Assembly: GCA_017745175.1 (NCBI GenBank)
Contig: JAGHZY010000008.1
Coordinates: 39,968 to 103,967 of the forward strand
DNA length: 64,000 nucleotides
Origin: Sphingopyxis sp.
Lineage (GTDB): Bacteria; Pseudomonadota; Alphaproteobacteria; Sphingomonadales; Sphingomonadaceae
Direction of reading: 5' to 3'
The notes under the pieces were generated by a model. It was given only the letters and a program-made list of their open reading frames with translations. It had not been told where the DNA came from and searched no databases. This document shows positions 38,917 through 47,936 of this stretch, piece by piece. A program made the translations under genes and the position numbers. Each line of letters starts with the position of its first letter. The stretch's first letter is position 1.

Positions 38917-40655
38917 TTCGCCGGAGCCGCCTTCAGCGCCGGAAACTTGCGATACATCCACTGCTGCTGCGCGATCGACAGGATATTGTTGGTGATCCAG
39001 TAGAGCAGCAGGCCCGCCGCGAACGGCGCCATGATGAACATGAACAGCCACGGCATGATCTTGAACACCTGCTGCTGCACGGGGTCGGTCGCCTGCGGGT
39101 TCAGGCGGAACTGCAGGAACATCGTGATGCCGAGGATCACCGCGAGGATGCCGATCGACAGGATCGACGGCGGGGTGAAGGGCAGCAGGCCGAACAGGTT
39201 GAGGATGTGCAACGGATCGGGCGCCGACAGATCCCTGATCCACAGGATGAACGGCTGGTGCCGCATTTCGATCGTCAGCATCAGCACCTTGTAGAGCGCG
39301 TAGAAGATCGGGATCTGGATCACGATCGGCAGACAGCCGGCGAGCGGATTGATCTTCTCGTCCTTGTAGAGCTTCATCAGCTCCTGCTGCTGCTTCTGCT
39401 TGTCGTCCTTGTAGCGTTCCTGCAGCGCCTTCATCTTCGGCTGGACAAGGCGCATCTGCGCCATCGAACCGAACTGGCGCTGCGCGATCGGGAACATCAG
39501 CGCGCGGATGATCAGGGTCAGCACCATGATCGCGACGCCGAAATTGTGGAGCTGGCCGAAAAGCCAGTCGAGCAATTTGAAGATCGGAACCTCGAAAAAT
39601 TCGAACCAGCCCCAGTCGATCGCGTTCGACAGGCGCGTGATGCCCTGATCGTCCTGATAGTGCGACAGCGTGCTGACTTCCTTGGCGCCGGCAAAGACGC
39701 GGCTGGTCGTCGTGACCTGCTTGCCCGGCGCGACCTCGACGAGATCGCGGGCAAAGGCGGCGCGATAGGCGCCGCCGGGAAGCGCGTTGAACGCCGCCGA
39801 GACTTTCTCGCCCTTCGCGGGAATGACCGCGGCGAGCCAATATTTGTCGGTGAAGCCGAGCCAGCCGGCTGCGGTATAGGAAACGGTGCCGTTCGCCGCC
39901 TCTTCGACCTCGTCATAATTGGTGAAGTTCGACTTGCCGTCGAGATAGCCGGTCGGGCCGACGTGGATCGTCCAGCTGTCCTGCTCGTGCGGGTCGGTGG
40001 GCTTTCCGGTACGGTCGATATAGGTGCCGCTGCGCACCGCGACCGGCGTGGTGCCCGTATTGGCGATCGTCTGCTTCGCGGTGATCAGATAATCATCGTC
40101 GATGCTATATTCGATGCGGAAGGTCTGGCCGGTCGTGTTCGCCCAGCTCAGCGTCACGGGGGTCGACGGGGTCAGCTTCGTGCCGCTGGCGGTCCAGACC
40201 GTGGTGGCACCCGGAACGACGATGCCCTGCGCCGACCAGCCGATGCTCGCGAAATAGGCGGCCTTGGTGCCGGCGGGCGCGAACAGGCGCACCGCGGGCG
40301 AATCCTTCTTGATCGTCTGGCGATATTTGCTGAGCGTGATGTCGTCGACGCGCGCGCCGACAAGGTTGATCGACCCCTTGATCGCGGGGGTGTCGATCGG
40401 GATGCGGTTGCCGTCGGCGAGCACCGCTTCGATCGTTCGGATTGCCTGCGGCGCGGTGGCCGGCACGCCGGGTGCGGGCAGCGCGGCGGGCTGGCCGGGC
40501 GTTGCAGCGGGCGCGGCGCCGTTCGGCCCCGCGACCGTCTTCGTCACATCGGGCTTGTCGGGCGTGGGAAAGAATTTTTCAGAAACGAAGTTCCAGCCGA
40601 TCAGGATCGCCACCGACAGCAGGATGGCCGTGATCATGTTACGCTTGTCGTCCAC
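38913..40655 (-). CDS. yidC: Membrane protein insertase YidC
   Basis: [89 protein letters not shown]. Confidence 0.96.
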   Translation of the reverse strand: MDDKRNMITAILLSVAILIGWNFVSEKFFPTPDKPDVTKTVAGPNGAAPAATPGQPAALPAPGVPATAPQAIRTIEAVLADGNRIPIDTPAIKGSINLVGARVDDITLSKYRQTIKKDSPAVRLFAPAGTKAAYFASIGWSAQGIVVPGATTVWTASGTKLTPSTPVTLSWANTTGQTFRIEYSIDDDYLITAKQTIANTGTTPVAVRSGTYIDRTGKPTDPHEQDSWTIHVGPTGYLDGKSNFTNYDEVEEAANGTVSYTAAGWLGFTDKYWLAAVIPAKGEKVSAAFNALPGGAYRAAFARDLVEVAPGKQVTTTSRVFAGAKEVSTLSHYQDDQGITRLSNAIDWGWFEFFEVPIFKLLDWLFGQLHNFGVAIMVLTLIIRALMFPIAQRQFGSMAQMRLVQPKMKALQERYKDDKQKQQQELMKLYKDEKINPLAGCLPIVIQIPIFYALYKVLMLTIEMRHQPFILWIRDLSAPDPLHILNLFGLLPFTPPSILSIGILAVILGITMFLQFRLNPQATDPVQQQVFKIMPWLFMFIMAPFAAGLLLYWITNNILSIAQQQWMYRKFPALKAAPAK

Positions 40656-40699
40656 GCTCGTTGGTCTCTCTTCGTATCAAATGTCGGGAAGTGCCGCGC

Positions 40700-40912
40700 C
40701 TAAGGCACGGGGTCGTAGCCGTGACCGCCCCAAGGATGGCAGCGCAATAGCCGCTTTGTCGCCAGCCAGCCACCCTTGATCGCACCATGGCGCCGCAGCG
40801 CGACGATCGCATATTCGCTGCACGACGGCGCATAACGGCAGGTGGGCGGCAGGATGCGCGAGGGGCCGAGTTGCCAGCCGCGTGCGATCAGGATGAACAG
40901 TTTCGCGATCAT
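40700..40912 (-). CDS. yidD: Membrane protein insertion efficiency factor YidD
   Basis: [55 protein letters not shown]. Confidence 0.95.
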   Translation of the reverse strand: MIAKLFILIARGWQLGPSRILPPTCRYAPSCSEYAIVALRRHGAIKGGWLATKRLLRCHPWGGHGYDPVP

Positions 40913-40967
40913 CGGAAATACCCGGAAAACTGCGCAACTTCACACTGAAATGGTATTTTCCCCTCGT

Positions 40968-41043
40968 CGTCACCCCGGACTTGATCCGGGGTCCCGCTCA
41001 GCGACGTCGAAAAGCGGGACCCCGGATCAAGTCCGGGGTGACG
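40968..41043. repeat. Perfect inverted repeat, 31-nt arms / 14-nt loop (dispersed repeat family, copy D)
   Basis: cgtcaccccggacttgatccggggtcccgct-(cagcgacgtcgaaa)-agcgggaccccggatcaagtccggggtgacg. Confidence 0.95.
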
Positions 41044-41063
41044 GGAAGGGGGAAGGGCGACTC

Positions 41064-41411
41064 TCATGACGGCTTCGCTGCCAGCTTCTTCGCGGCGCGC
41101 TTCAGCGCCGAATCGAGATGCTCGCCCAATTCGGCAAAGACGATGTCGTTGGCGCCGGGGCGGCCGATCAGAACATGGTCGGCGCCGGCGATTCCCGATT
41201 CGGGCAGCGCGGCGCGCGCAAGTTCGCGAAAGCGGCGTTTCATCCGGTTGCGCGTGACGGCGTTGCCGACCTTCTTGCTGACCGTATAGCCGATGCCCAG
41301 CGAATCGTCGCCGTCGCCGCGCTGGCGGACGAGCAGGACAAAGCCGGGCATGGGAAAGCGAAGGCCGCGGTTGGCGGCCAGAAATTCGCTGCGTTTTGAA
41401 AGCGTTCGCAC
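41064..41411 (-). CDS. rnpA: Ribonuclease P protein component
   Basis: VRTLSKRSEFLAANRGLRFPMPGFVLLVRQR...GIGYTVSKKVGNAVTRNRMKRRFREL; GTG start inferred. Confidence 0.93.
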   Translation of the reverse strand: MRTLSKRSEFLAANRGLRFPMPGFVLLVRQRGDGDDSLGIGYTVSKKVGNAVTRNRMKRRFRELARAALPESGIAGADHVLIGRPGANDIVFAELGEHLDSALKRAAKKLAAKPS

Positions 41412-41440
41412 CAGCAGGACTGGCGCAGAAGCGTCAGCGA

Positions 41441-41575
41441 TCAGGCCGACAGCTTCTTGCGGCCCTGGGCGCGGCGGTTGGCGAGAACCTTGCGGCCGCC
41501 GACAGTCGCCTTGCGGGCGCGGAAACCGTGGCGACGCTTGCGAACGAGGCGGCTCGGTTGATAGGTACGCTTCAT
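41441..41575 (-). CDS. rpmH: 50S ribosomal protein L34 (44 aa; absent from supplied ORF track)
   Basis: Reverse-strand translation [44 protein letters not shown]. Confidence 0.97.
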   Translation of the reverse strand: MKRTYQPSRLVRKRRHGFRARKATVGGRKVLANRRAQGRKKLSA

Positions 41576-41610
41576 CGCGGTATCCCCAAATTCTCTTTAA
41601 AGGCTCTAAC

Positions 41611-41638
41611 AGAAAAGGGCCGCCAAACGTGGGCGGCC
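41611..41638 (-). terminator. Hairpin + U-tract between the PGPGW gene and rpmH
   Basis: Minus strand: GGCCGCC-CACGTTT-GGCGGCC-CTTTTCT. Confidence 0.7.
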
Positions 41639-41683
41639 ACCGATGGGGGCGCGGATAAGCGGGATTCGGGCGAAAGTCAATCG

Positions 41684-42013
41684 TCATCGCGGCGGTTTTT
41701 CGGGCGTTTCGCCGTCGGCTGCCTCCAGCGCGTCGCGCTCGCGCCGCCGCGCCGCGCTGGTGCGCCGCATCAAACGGTCGGTCCAGCCGGCGTAGCGCGG
41801 GTGGCGCCGCTTGAAGCGGACATAGACGCGCTTTGCCCATTCGCTGTTCTGCAAAGCCAGCATCAGTCCCGCGGGAAACAGGATGATAAAGCCGGGGCCG
41901 GGCAGCGGGCCGAGCAGCGGCGCCGCGATCATCAGCAGGATGCCAAGGGCGAACAGCCCCGTTCGCACCTGCGCGTTCGACCGCAATCGCTGATAGAGGC
42001 TCCGCTTCACCAT
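41684..42013 (-). CDS. Small inner-membrane protein (PGPGW-type)
   Basis: LGILLMIAAPLLGPLPGPGFIILFPAGLMLALQNSEWAKRVYVRFKRRHPRY. Confidence 0.8.
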   Translation of the reverse strand: MVKRSLYQRLRSNAQVRTGLFALGILLMIAAPLLGPLPGPGFIILFPAGLMLALQNSEWAKRVYVRFKRRHPRYAGWTDRLMRRTSAARRRERDALEAADGETPEKPPR

Positions 42014-42082
42014 GGAAGCGATGTGGGGAGCGGGCAGCGTGTTACAAGGCTAAAGCAGCTCGGTGCGCGCGGGTCGATGATC

Positions 42083-42215
42083 GCGAGCGACGGTTTCGGG
42101 GTGGATTCCGGACATTCGTCATCCCGGACTTGATCCGGGATCCATCGCAGCGCTGAAGTCATGGACCCCGGATCAAGTCCGGGGTGACGATATTGGTTAG
42201 GTCCGCAATCGGTCG
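42083..42215. repeat. Dispersed intergenic repeat, copy C
   Basis: cggtttcggggtggattccggacattcgtcatcccggacttgatccgggatccatcgcagcgctgaagtcatggaccccggatcaagtccggggtgacgatattggttaggtccgcaatcggtcg. Confidence 0.9.
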
Positions 42216-42248
42216 ACAGCGGCCTTCCCGAAAATAAGGACGACGATA

Positions 42249-43025
42249 TCAGTCGAGCGCCACGAAACGCGCCATGTCGTTGCGCGTCAGATAACGGACG
42301 TCGTCGAAAGGGGTGCTGTTGGTCAGCGCGTAAAAGGCGCGCGCCTTCGCGGCATCCATGCCCATTTCGCGATAATAGCCCAGATATTCGGCATGCACCG
42401 GATCGTTTGGCGGATAGTCGTTCGCCTCGCGGCCATATTCGTCGGCCCAGCTATGCACCCCGAATTCGGCGTCGGGCGCGGCGCGGCGGGTGACGCCGGC
42501 GAGCCACAGCTCGACCGCGCCCGAGCGGATCGATCCGCCCGCTGGGACGACCGTCTCCATGCCCTGCCGCCGGATCGCGCGCGCGAGGATCAGGTTCGCT
42601 TCCTCATCGAGGCTGCCGGGGCAGTCGACCATCTCGAGCCGCCTGAGCCCCGGCCAGGCCGCGAGCATCGCCGCGAACTGGCGCGGCGTGGCCGAGGTGA
42701 CGTCGCCCGCCATGCGCACGGTCGCGGCGTCGATCACCGAAAAGGGACCATAGGCCGCCTTCGCATGGCCAAGCGTCGCGAGCGTCGCGGCGGGCGCATA
42801 GCGCCGCGTTGCCGCGAAATCCGCATCCTCGGCGAGCGCCTCGTCATCGAGCAGGGCTGCGCCCTCGTCGATATATCCGGCGTCGTTGCCCGCGTCGGCA
42901 TAGGTCCAGGTCACCGTCGTCGTGGTGATCGTCACGACCTGCTGCGCCTGCGCCGGCGCGAACGCGAGCACCGCCGCCAGCGCGGCGACGATCAGCGTGC
43001 GGAGGAGGGCCGACAGCGAAACCAT
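42249..43025 (-). CDS. Secreted ClpP/crotonase-fold-like protein (COG3904-type)
   Basis: Signal peptide LIVAALAAVLAFAPAQAQ; ANLILARAIRRQGMETVVPAGGSIRSGAVELWLAGVTRRAAPDAEFGVHSW. Confidence 0.65.
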   Translation of the reverse strand: MVSLSALLRTLIVAALAAVLAFAPAQAQQVVTITTTTVTWTYADAGNDAGYIDEGAALLDDEALAEDADFAATRRYAPAATLATLGHAKAAYGPFSVIDAATVRMAGDVTSATPRQFAAMLAAWPGLRRLEMVDCPGSLDEEANLILARAIRRQGMETVVPAGGSIRSGAVELWLAGVTRRAAPDAEFGVHSWADEYGREANDYPPNDPVHAEYLGYYREMGMDAAKARAFYALTNSTPFDDVRYLTRNDMARFVALD

Positions 43026-43111
43026 GAACCCGCTTTCGCGCGGGCGCGATGATCAACCGGCAAACAGGCAGCGTCAGCGCGCTGTTAACCGCGTTCCGGG
43101 ACAGTCTCGGG

Positions 43112-43501
43112 CTAAAGCTCGCTTTCCTTGCCATAGGGGGTCGTGATGGCTTCGAGCAGATGGCCGTCGGGATCGGCGAAATAGACGCCGCGCCCGCCGA
43201 AATGGCGGTTGATCTCGCCCGGTCGGGTTCGCGCCGGGTCGGCCCAATGGTCGAGCCCGCGCGCCGCGATCCGGTCCATCACCCCGTCGAACTCGGCTTC
43301 GCTGACCAGAAAGGCGTAATGCTGCGGCGCGACCGCGCCTTCCTTCTGCATATAGTCGACCGATACATGGTTCGCGAGCCGCACGACCATGAAATGCAGG
43401 AAGGGTCGGGGCCGATCGAGCGCGAATATCTCCGCCAGAAAGGCCGAGGAAACATGCTTGTCGCGGCACCAGATGATCGTGTGGTTGAGCTCGACCGCCA
43501 T
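43112..43501 (-). CDS. VOC/glyoxalase-family protein
   Basis: MAVELNHTIIWCRDKHVSSAFLAEIFAL...GRGVYFADPDGHLLEAITTPYG. Confidence 0.9.
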   Translation of the reverse strand: MAVELNHTIIWCRDKHVSSAFLAEIFALDRPRPFLHFMVVRLANHVSVDYMQKEGAVAPQHYAFLVSEAEFDGVMDRIAARGLDHWADPARTRPGEINRHFGGRGVYFADPDGHLLEAITTPYGKESEL

Positions 43502-43511
43502 GGCCTTTTCC

Positions 43512-44165
43512 TCAGTCGCGGTCGGGTGCGCCGAGCGGAAAATAGGGGCGGTACGGCCGCGCATCCTCGACGCAGCGCGACACCGACGGATGCGCGAGCA
43601 GCCGCGCGCGATAGGCGCGCAGATTCTCGTACGTCTCCGGGATCCGGTAAACCCAGTCGGCATAGAAAAGCGACGGCGCCGCGGCGCAATCGGCGAGGCT
43701 GAAGCCATCGGGCGTCGCCCAGCCGCCGCCCGCCAGCTCGCTGTCGAGCCAGCCATAGACCGTCTCGAGCGCCGCCTTCGACTGCTCGACGATCAGCGGC
43801 ACATGATTTTCGGGCCCGCGGATCGCGTCGGCGACGACCGCCTGCATCCGGCCCATCACATGATTGTCGAATATGCGGTCGAAGAAGCGGACCTTCAGCG
43901 CCGCGTCGAAATCCTGCGGAATCAGGCGCGGTTCGGGCACGAGGCGGTCGAGATATTCGATGATGATCGACGATTCGAAATATGGCACGCCGTCATGGAC
44001 GAGCAGCGGGAACTGCCCGACCGGCCAGTGCGCTCTCAGCTCGGGCATATGGTCGGGGAAGGCCGGATCGACCGAGCGATAATCGAATTCGATCCCCTTC
44101 TCGTAAAGCGCGATCAGCACCTTCCATGTGTAGGAGGAGAAGGGGTGGCCGTAATAGATCAGCAT
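43512..44165 (-). CDS. Glutathione S-transferase family protein
   Basis: MLIYYGHPFSSYTWKVLIALYEKGIEFDYRSVD; FPLLVHDGVPYFESSIIIEYLD. Confidence 0.9.
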   Translation of the reverse strand: MLIYYGHPFSSYTWKVLIALYEKGIEFDYRSVDPAFPDHMPELRAHWPVGQFPLLVHDGVPYFESSIIIEYLDRLVPEPRLIPQDFDAALKVRFFDRIFDNHVMGRMQAVVADAIRGPENHVPLIVEQSKAALETVYGWLDSELAGGGWATPDGFSLADCAAAPSLFYADWVYRIPETYENLRAYRARLLAHPSVSRCVEDARPYRPYFPLGAPDRD

Positions 44166-44617
44166 CAATTGCCATCCTTGCGCGTCAGCCATGCGAGCGG
44201 CCAGCCGACGAAGAAAATGTGCGGGAAAAGCGCGACTGCGCCCTTGACGGGGTCGGTCGGCGGGAAGGGCAGGCCGAAGCGCAACGGCAGCACGATGCCG
44301 TTCATGATGACATAGAGCAAAAGCCCGTAGAGCGTGCCCGTCAGCCACCATGGCCAGCTGGTCAGTGCGGTCCAGCGCCGCGCGACGAAGAACCACGCCG
44401 CGACCATCGTGCCCATGATTGCAAAGTGGGTCGCGAGCCCCGCGATATCGCCGGCGATGCCCCATCTGGCGACGCCGTCGCCGAAGGGCCCGCTCGCGAC
44501 CCCGTGGAGCATCGACGAGACGGTGCCGCCGCGCAGCACGCTCGACACCGCCGCATAGACGATGTCGAGCGTGCCGCAGAGCGCCCATGCGAAGAGCGCG
44601 GGATTACGCCGCGTCAA
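44165..44617 (-). CDS. Small 4-TM membrane protein, function unknown
   Basis: 150 aa, four hydrophobic segments; overlaps neighbours at both ends. Confidence 0.75.
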   Translation of the reverse strand: MTRRNPALFAWALCGTLDIVYAAVSSVLRGGTVSSMLHGVASGPFGDGVARWGIAGDIAGLATHFAIMGTMVAAWFFVARRWTALTSWPWWLTGTLYGLLLYVIMNGIVLPLRFGLPFPPTDPVKGAVALFPHIFFVGWPLAWLTRKDGN

Positions 44618-45107
44618 CGGCTTCGCCCCGTACCGCGGCCTCGATCGCGGCGATGTCGATCTTCTTCATCGTCATCATCGCCTCGAACGCGCGCTTGGCC
44701 GCCGCCTTGTCGGGGCCCATCGTCGCCGCGACCAGCGCGCGCGGGGTGATCTGCCAGCTCAGGCCCCATTTGTCCTTGCACCAGCCGCACATGCTTTCCT
44801 GTCCGCCGTTGCCGACGATCGCGTTCCACAGCCGGTCGGTCTCTTCCTGCGTGTCGGTGTGGACTTGGAAGGAAAAGGCCTCGCTATGCCTGAAGGCGGG
44901 GCCGCCGTTGAGCCCGACGCAGGGAATGCCGAGCACGGTAAAATCGACCGTCAGCACATCGCCCTCCTTGCCGCTCGGATTGTCGCCGGGCGCGCGGTGG
45001 ACCGCGCCGACCTTGCTGTCGGCGAAGGTCGCGGCGTAGAAATTTGCCGCTTCCTCGGCATCCTTGTCGTACCAGAGGCACAGCGTCACGGGATTTTTGT
45101 CAGCCAT
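44604..45107 (-). CDS. VOC family (PhnB/3-demethylubiquinone-like) protein
   Basis: MADKNPVTLCLWYDKDAEEAANFYAATFADSKVGAVHRAPGDNPSGKEGDVLTVDFTVLGIPCVGLNGGPAF. Confidence 0.92.
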   Translation of the reverse strand: MADKNPVTLCLWYDKDAEEAANFYAATFADSKVGAVHRAPGDNPSGKEGDVLTVDFTVLGIPCVGLNGGPAFRHSEAFSFQVHTDTQEETDRLWNAIVGNGGQESMCGWCKDKWGLSWQITPRALVAATMGPDKAAAKRAFEAMMTMKKIDIAAIEAAVRGEAVDAA

Positions 45108-45109
45108 TG

Positions 45110-45520
45110 TCACTCTCCTTTGATGGGCCCGCCGATCGACCATTGGTGGCCGAACGGATCCTTTATCTGGGCATAGCGGTCCCCCCAGAACATGTTGTCG
45201 AGCGGCATCACGACGCTCGCACCCGCGGCGACCGCGCGTTCGAACCACGCGTCGGCGTCGTCGACCTGCAGGTGCAGCGTCACCCCGTCGGGCGGCCCGC
45301 TCTCATTCTGGACATATTCGGGAAATTCGTCGTGCATCATCAGCGATCCGCCGTTGATCGTCAGATGCGCGTGCATCAGCCGTACGCCGTCGTCGGCGGG
45401 CACGCGCACATTCTCGGTCGCGCCGAATGCCCTGATGTAGAAGTCGATCGCCTCGCCCGCACGCTTGTCGGCGATCGCTATGTGCGGCGTGAGGCCGGTC
45501 GTCGGGCCATGATTGCTCAT
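45110..45520 (-). CDS. VOC family (PhnB-like) protein
   Basis: LTPHIAIADKRAGEAIDFYIRAFGATENVRVPADDGVRLMHAHLTINGGSLMMHDEFPEY...DPFGHQWSIGGPI. Confidence 0.92.
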   Translation of the reverse strand: MSNHGPTTGLTPHIAIADKRAGEAIDFYIRAFGATENVRVPADDGVRLMHAHLTINGGSLMMHDEFPEYVQNESGPPDGVTLHLQVDDADAWFERAVAAGASVVMPLDNMFWGDRYAQIKDPFGHQWSIGGPIKGE

Positions 45521-46326
45521 CGTCTCTCTCCCTGTTTGCGCGGGCCGACGAAGCCGACCGGCGCGCCCTGCGGGTCGATCGCGTTCATCGCATATTCGCC
45601 GCCGGGGATTTCCATCGGCTCGCTGGTGATCGTGCCGCCGTTCGCGGCCACGGCATCCCGCGCGCGGCCGATGTCGTCGACGCCGATATAGACATTCCAC
45701 GCCGGCACCGGATAGCCCTCCATCAGCGGCATCACCGCGCCGAGGCGGACGTCGCCGCGCTGGATGAAGCGGTACGCGCCGAGTTCTCCCATCGGCATCT
45801 CGCCCTCCTGTCTCCAGCCGAAATGCTTTTTATAGAAGGCGATGGCGGCGTCGGGGTCGCTGGTGGCGAGCTCGTTCCAGCGGATGTGCTGCGCCGCGGT
45901 GACCGAAAACACGTCGCTTTCCATGCCCTCCATTCCTTCGGGCGGAACGGGCTTCATGACATAAAAGGCCGCGCCCTGCGGGTCCGACACCATCGCGATG
46001 CGCCCGACGGGCAGGTCGGTGGCGGGCATGTGCACCGCGCCGCCGTCGGCCCTGATCGCGGCGACCATGGCGTCGACGTCGGCGACCTCGAGATAGCCCA
46101 TCCACGCCGGCCGCGCCCCGCCCGCGAGCATGTCGGCGCCCAGCGCGAGCACCCCGCCGGCGTTGCCGCCGTCGGCGCGGCCGATCATGCGATAATCGAC
46201 GTCGCCCGCCGCCGCGTCGGGCGTCGCGGCGATCGTCCAGCCGACGACCGCGCCGTAAAAGCGCGCCGCGCCCGCGGGATCGGGGGTCATCAGTTCGTAC
46301 CAGATGAAGTTCGATGCTGCGTTCAT
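45517..46326 (-). CDS. Two-domain VOC family protein (CFP30B-like)
   Basis: FIWYELMTPDPAGAARFYGAVVGW ... HIRWNELATSDPDAAIAFYKKHFGW: duplicated glyoxalase fold. Confidence 0.92.
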   Translation of the reverse strand: MNAASNFIWYELMTPDPAGAARFYGAVVGWTIAATPDAAAGDVDYRMIGRADGGNAGGVLALGADMLAGGARPAWMGYLEVADVDAMVAAIRADGGAVHMPATDLPVGRIAMVSDPQGAAFYVMKPVPPEGMEGMESDVFSVTAAQHIRWNELATSDPDAAIAFYKKHFGWRQEGEMPMGELGAYRFIQRGDVRLGAVMPLMEGYPVPAWNVYIGVDDIGRARDAVAANGGTITSEPMEIPGGEYAMNAIDPQGAPVGFVGPRKQGERR

Positions 46327-46348
46327 CGTCGCTCTCCTCGGTCGGGTT

Positions 46349-47065
46349 TCAGTAAGTCAGGCTGGGGAACCAGTCGCCGCGTCCCCCGGGGGTCATGTCG
46401 AGCAGCCCCCACAGCGGATCGACGAGGTCGCCCGCGCGGTGGTGCTGGCCCGGATCCTCGGGGGCATAGGCCATCTCGCTCGCCCAGACGTGGCGGATTG
46501 TCCCGCCGTTGCGCCGGAAGACGTTGAAGATCGTCTCGTCCCAATTCTCGCCGGGCTTCATGCCATGCTCGGCGCGTTTGGCGTCGGTCAGTTTCGACGT
46601 GTCGCCGAAATAATCCGCCGAATAGCGGCCATCGACATCGGACAGGAAAACGAGATGCGGCCAGCGCCGCGCCTTCGCCCACGCCTCGAGCCGCGCGATC
46701 GGCGATTTGGCGACGATATAGAGCGGCGCGCGCTGCCCGACATGGCGCGCGCTGCCGTCGATCGCGTCGAGCAAGTGCGTGCAGCCGGGGCACGGCTTGT
46801 CGCGCTCGGCGCCGAACATGAAGCTGTAGAGGATGATGTCCGGCTTCCCGCCGAACAGCTCCGACAGCCGCACCCGTTCGGGCCGCTGATATTCGCCGGT
46901 CCGCTCGAACTCATAATCCTCGGGCACCGCGCCGCCCGGCGGCAGCGCGCGGCGTTTCGCCGCGACCGCCTCGATCTGGCGGCGCAGCGCGATCTCGTCG
47001 GCGAGCAATTCGGCGCGCGCCGCGCGATATTCGGGGCTCTCGCCGGGGAAGGACAGATGTTGCAT
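46349..47065 (-). CDS. DUF899 (thioredoxin-like) protein
   Basis: MQHLSFPGESPEYRAARAELLADEIALRRQIEAVAAKRRALPPGG; PCPGCTHLLDAIDG. Confidence 0.9.
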   Translation of the reverse strand: MQHLSFPGESPEYRAARAELLADEIALRRQIEAVAAKRRALPPGGAVPEDYEFERTGEYQRPERVRLSELFGGKPDIILYSFMFGAERDKPCPGCTHLLDAIDGSARHVGQRAPLYIVAKSPIARLEAWAKARRWPHLVFLSDVDGRYSADYFGDTSKLTDAKRAEHGMKPGENWDETIFNVFRRNGGTIRHVWASEMAYAPEDPGQHHRAGDLVDPLWGLLDMTPGGRGDWFPSLTY

Positions 47066-47088
47066 GGCCTGCTTCCTTCTGGTCGGGC

Positions 47089-47388
47089 TTATAGCCGGTG
47101 CAGCCGCAGCGGCTTCACATTTTCGCGCGCGATCACCCCGCGCGCCTCGAGGTCGAGCTGGACGCCCTTCAACCACCAGCCCGCCTTGGCGCCGCCGGGG
47201 AAAAGATCGTCGGGGAGCAGGGGCAGCACGCCCTCCTTGACCTCGGCAACGGTGAGCCCCGGTTTGCCCTTCGGCACCGCCCGCAGCAGCGCATCCTTCA
47301 TCGCGTCATATTTCGCCTTGTCGACCTGCTGCGCAAAGCCCGGGCTGGTGATGCTGCGCATCTCGACGCGTTCGATTGTCTTGCTCAT
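47089..47388 (-). CDS. Small conserved protein (DUF6958-like)
   Basis: RITSPGFAQQVDKAKYDAMKDALLRAVPKGKPGLTVAEVKEGVLPLLPDDLFPGGAKAGWWLKGVQLDLEARG. Confidence 0.7.
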   Translation of the reverse strand: MSKTIERVEMRSITSPGFAQQVDKAKYDAMKDALLRAVPKGKPGLTVAEVKEGVLPLLPDDLFPGGAKAGWWLKGVQLDLEARGVIARENVKPLRLHRL

Positions 47389-47936
47389 CGCACATATCCT
47401 TTCGTCGCTTCGATCGGCGGGGCGCGAAAACCCATTGCGGCCCACGCTTTCAGCAGTCGCCACATGAACTTGCCCGATGGCGTCCGGTAATTGGGGATGT
47501 CATCGGACAACTCGACGCCCTCGGGGCGGTCGCCCACGATCGTCCGCATCTCCGCCGCCGGACGCTCATCCTCGGCTATGCGTCCCGAATAGATGCTCAG
47601 CCAATGCCCCCTGGTGAATTCGAGCGCGACCGGCGAATTACAGCAGCGCGCCACGAAGCGCCGCGTCGGCGAATCGGGCTTGAGCCGATGTTCCTCGAGC
47701 CGGTCCGATCCCGACAGCCATTGAAGACGGTCCTTGCGCATCAGGACATAGGGCGTCCCGCCGTCGCTGCGGACGGTTTGCGGCGCGTCGGGAAGCGCTT
47801 CAAAGCCTCGCCCCGCCTGCTGGCAGCTATGGCAATAACAGGTTGCCGCGAGGATCGGCTTGCCGGTGAGTTCCAGCCGCACGGTGCCGCACGAACAGGC
47901 GGCCGTGCGCGTCATGCCGGGTTCGCTGCCGCTCAT
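47385..47936 (-). CDS. GFA/DUF6151-like Cys-rich protein
   Basis: TAACSCGTVRLELTGKPILAATCYCHSCQQAGRGFEAL...FVARCCNSPVALEFT. Confidence 0.78.
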   Translation of the reverse strand: MSGSEPGMTRTAACSCGTVRLELTGKPILAATCYCHSCQQAGRGFEALPDAPQTVRSDGGTPYVLMRKDRLQWLSGSDRLEEHRLKPDSPTRRFVARCCNSPVALEFTRGHWLSIYSGRIAEDERPAAEMRTIVGDRPEGVELSDDIPNYRTPSGKFMWRLLKAWAAMGFRAPPIEATKGYVR

